Shown here: piece after piece, positions 63,601-64,000 of the stretch
Position numbering within the stretch: the first letter of the stretch is position 1
Layout: each line of letters opens with the position of its first letter
NCBI GenBank assembly: GCA_032622095.1
Contig: CP136065.1
Coordinates: forward strand, 114,367,195-114,431,194
DNA: 64,000 nucleotides
Origin: Siphonodentalium dalli
Lineage: Eukaryota > Mollusca > Scaphopoda > Gadilida > Siphonodentaliidae
Direction of reading: 5' to 3'
Made by a program: the position numbers and the translations under genes
The notes under the pieces: model-generated
What the model was told of the DNA's origin: nothing
Databases searched by the model: none
Seen by the model: only the letters and a program-made list of their open reading frames with translations

Positions 63601-64000
63601 AGCGTAATTTTGGTACATATACAGAGACCACTTGTCCATCGGCTGTCATGTGTAGTAACATAAACTCATTGATGCTAAGTTAGCAATCGTAAGTACACAT
63701 AGTAATCCATGATGTCTTATAAGCCGACATTGCCGTGGGGGTCTAATCCGATGAATATGTCCCCGTTCCTAGGAAGCGAGTTCCAGATAATGTAAACAAA
63801 CGCCGTCCCCCGTTCAGTATGCGAAATTTCAAGCGATAACGTTGTAAACAAACGCTCTTTATAGCGATGCGTCAAAAACAAACGCTCATTAAATTATCAC
63901 TTGATTAACCACCGCAGTGCCGGTGATTTTGATGATTGGGAGTGGAGAAAGGATGCTCAGAGCTTCTCCAAAACGCGACAACTACGGTGTCCGTGGGATT
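63601..64000. other. Unrecognised sequence at window end
   Basis: AAACAAACGCTC occurs twice (about 63847 and 63879). A + strand frame is open from the stop at 63862-63864 to the window end and includes GDFDDWEWRKDAQSFSK; too short to call. GC content is higher than in the preceding sequence. Confidence 0.3.

Noticed and set aside
1-64000. CRISPR arrays, bacterial operons, prophage or other prokaryotic systems
   Set aside because: Spliced LARP1, LINEs and animal-type DNA transposons show this is animal nuclear DNA. The tandem arrays have no repeat-spacer pattern.

Overview
The window is AT-rich animal DNA with one protein-coding host gene, on the + strand and split over about 46 kb. It is LARP1 (La-related protein 1), which binds mRNA 5' ends and the cap and regulates translation of TOP mRNAs. 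I place fifteen exons between 3657 and 49535. Their GT/AG borders and codon phases fit together without a break, from an Arg/Gly-rich stretch through the La motif, a PAM2-like motif and the DM15 cap-binding region to an Ala/Ser/Lys-rich tail and stop codon. The first exon seen begins in mid-codon, so the 5' end of the gene (promoter, start codon, N-terminus) lies before base 1. No other host gene, tRNA or rRNA was recognised.

The rest is introns, 3' UTR or intergenic DNA packed with mobile elements. The repeat style suggests a bivalve mollusc: GTCCGTCC-rich dispersed repeats, and arrays of about 160-bp monomers inside Helentron-like elements. This is inference; no species is claimed.

Layout. 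1-3656: upstream intron with a large Helentron-like tandem array (781-3045). 3657-13710: LARP1 exons 1-7 with degenerate copies of the same element, a GTCCGTCC repeat and a 92-bp duplication. 13711-18762: intron with foldback and GTCCGTCC repeats. 18763-22842: exons 8 and 9 around a tandem array of about 585-bp units, one unit holding a TTAA-flanked insertion. 22850-23470: end of a broken LINE. 25000-27075: old foldback element split by a pogo-like element. 27285-27409: exon 10. About 27500-36100: a CR1-like LINE with an esterase-bearing ORF1 and an endonuclease/reverse-transcriptase ORF2, itself interrupted by a 1.16-kb TTAA-flanked element and a 985-bp long-TIR element. 36814-49535: exons 11-15 with a second long-TIR copy, two TTAA foldback elements and a possible hAT pair. 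49536-60690: 3' UTR and/or intergenic DNA with at least five short foldback elements. 60697-63272: a second large Helentron-like array. 63273-64000: a short tandem duplication and unrecognised sequence.

The clearest theme beyond LARP1 is repeated insertion at TTAA. Six insertions with both ends visible fall into four terminal-sequence families, and in three cases the empty site can be read from neighbouring sequence (LINE reading frame, tandem array, minisatellite).
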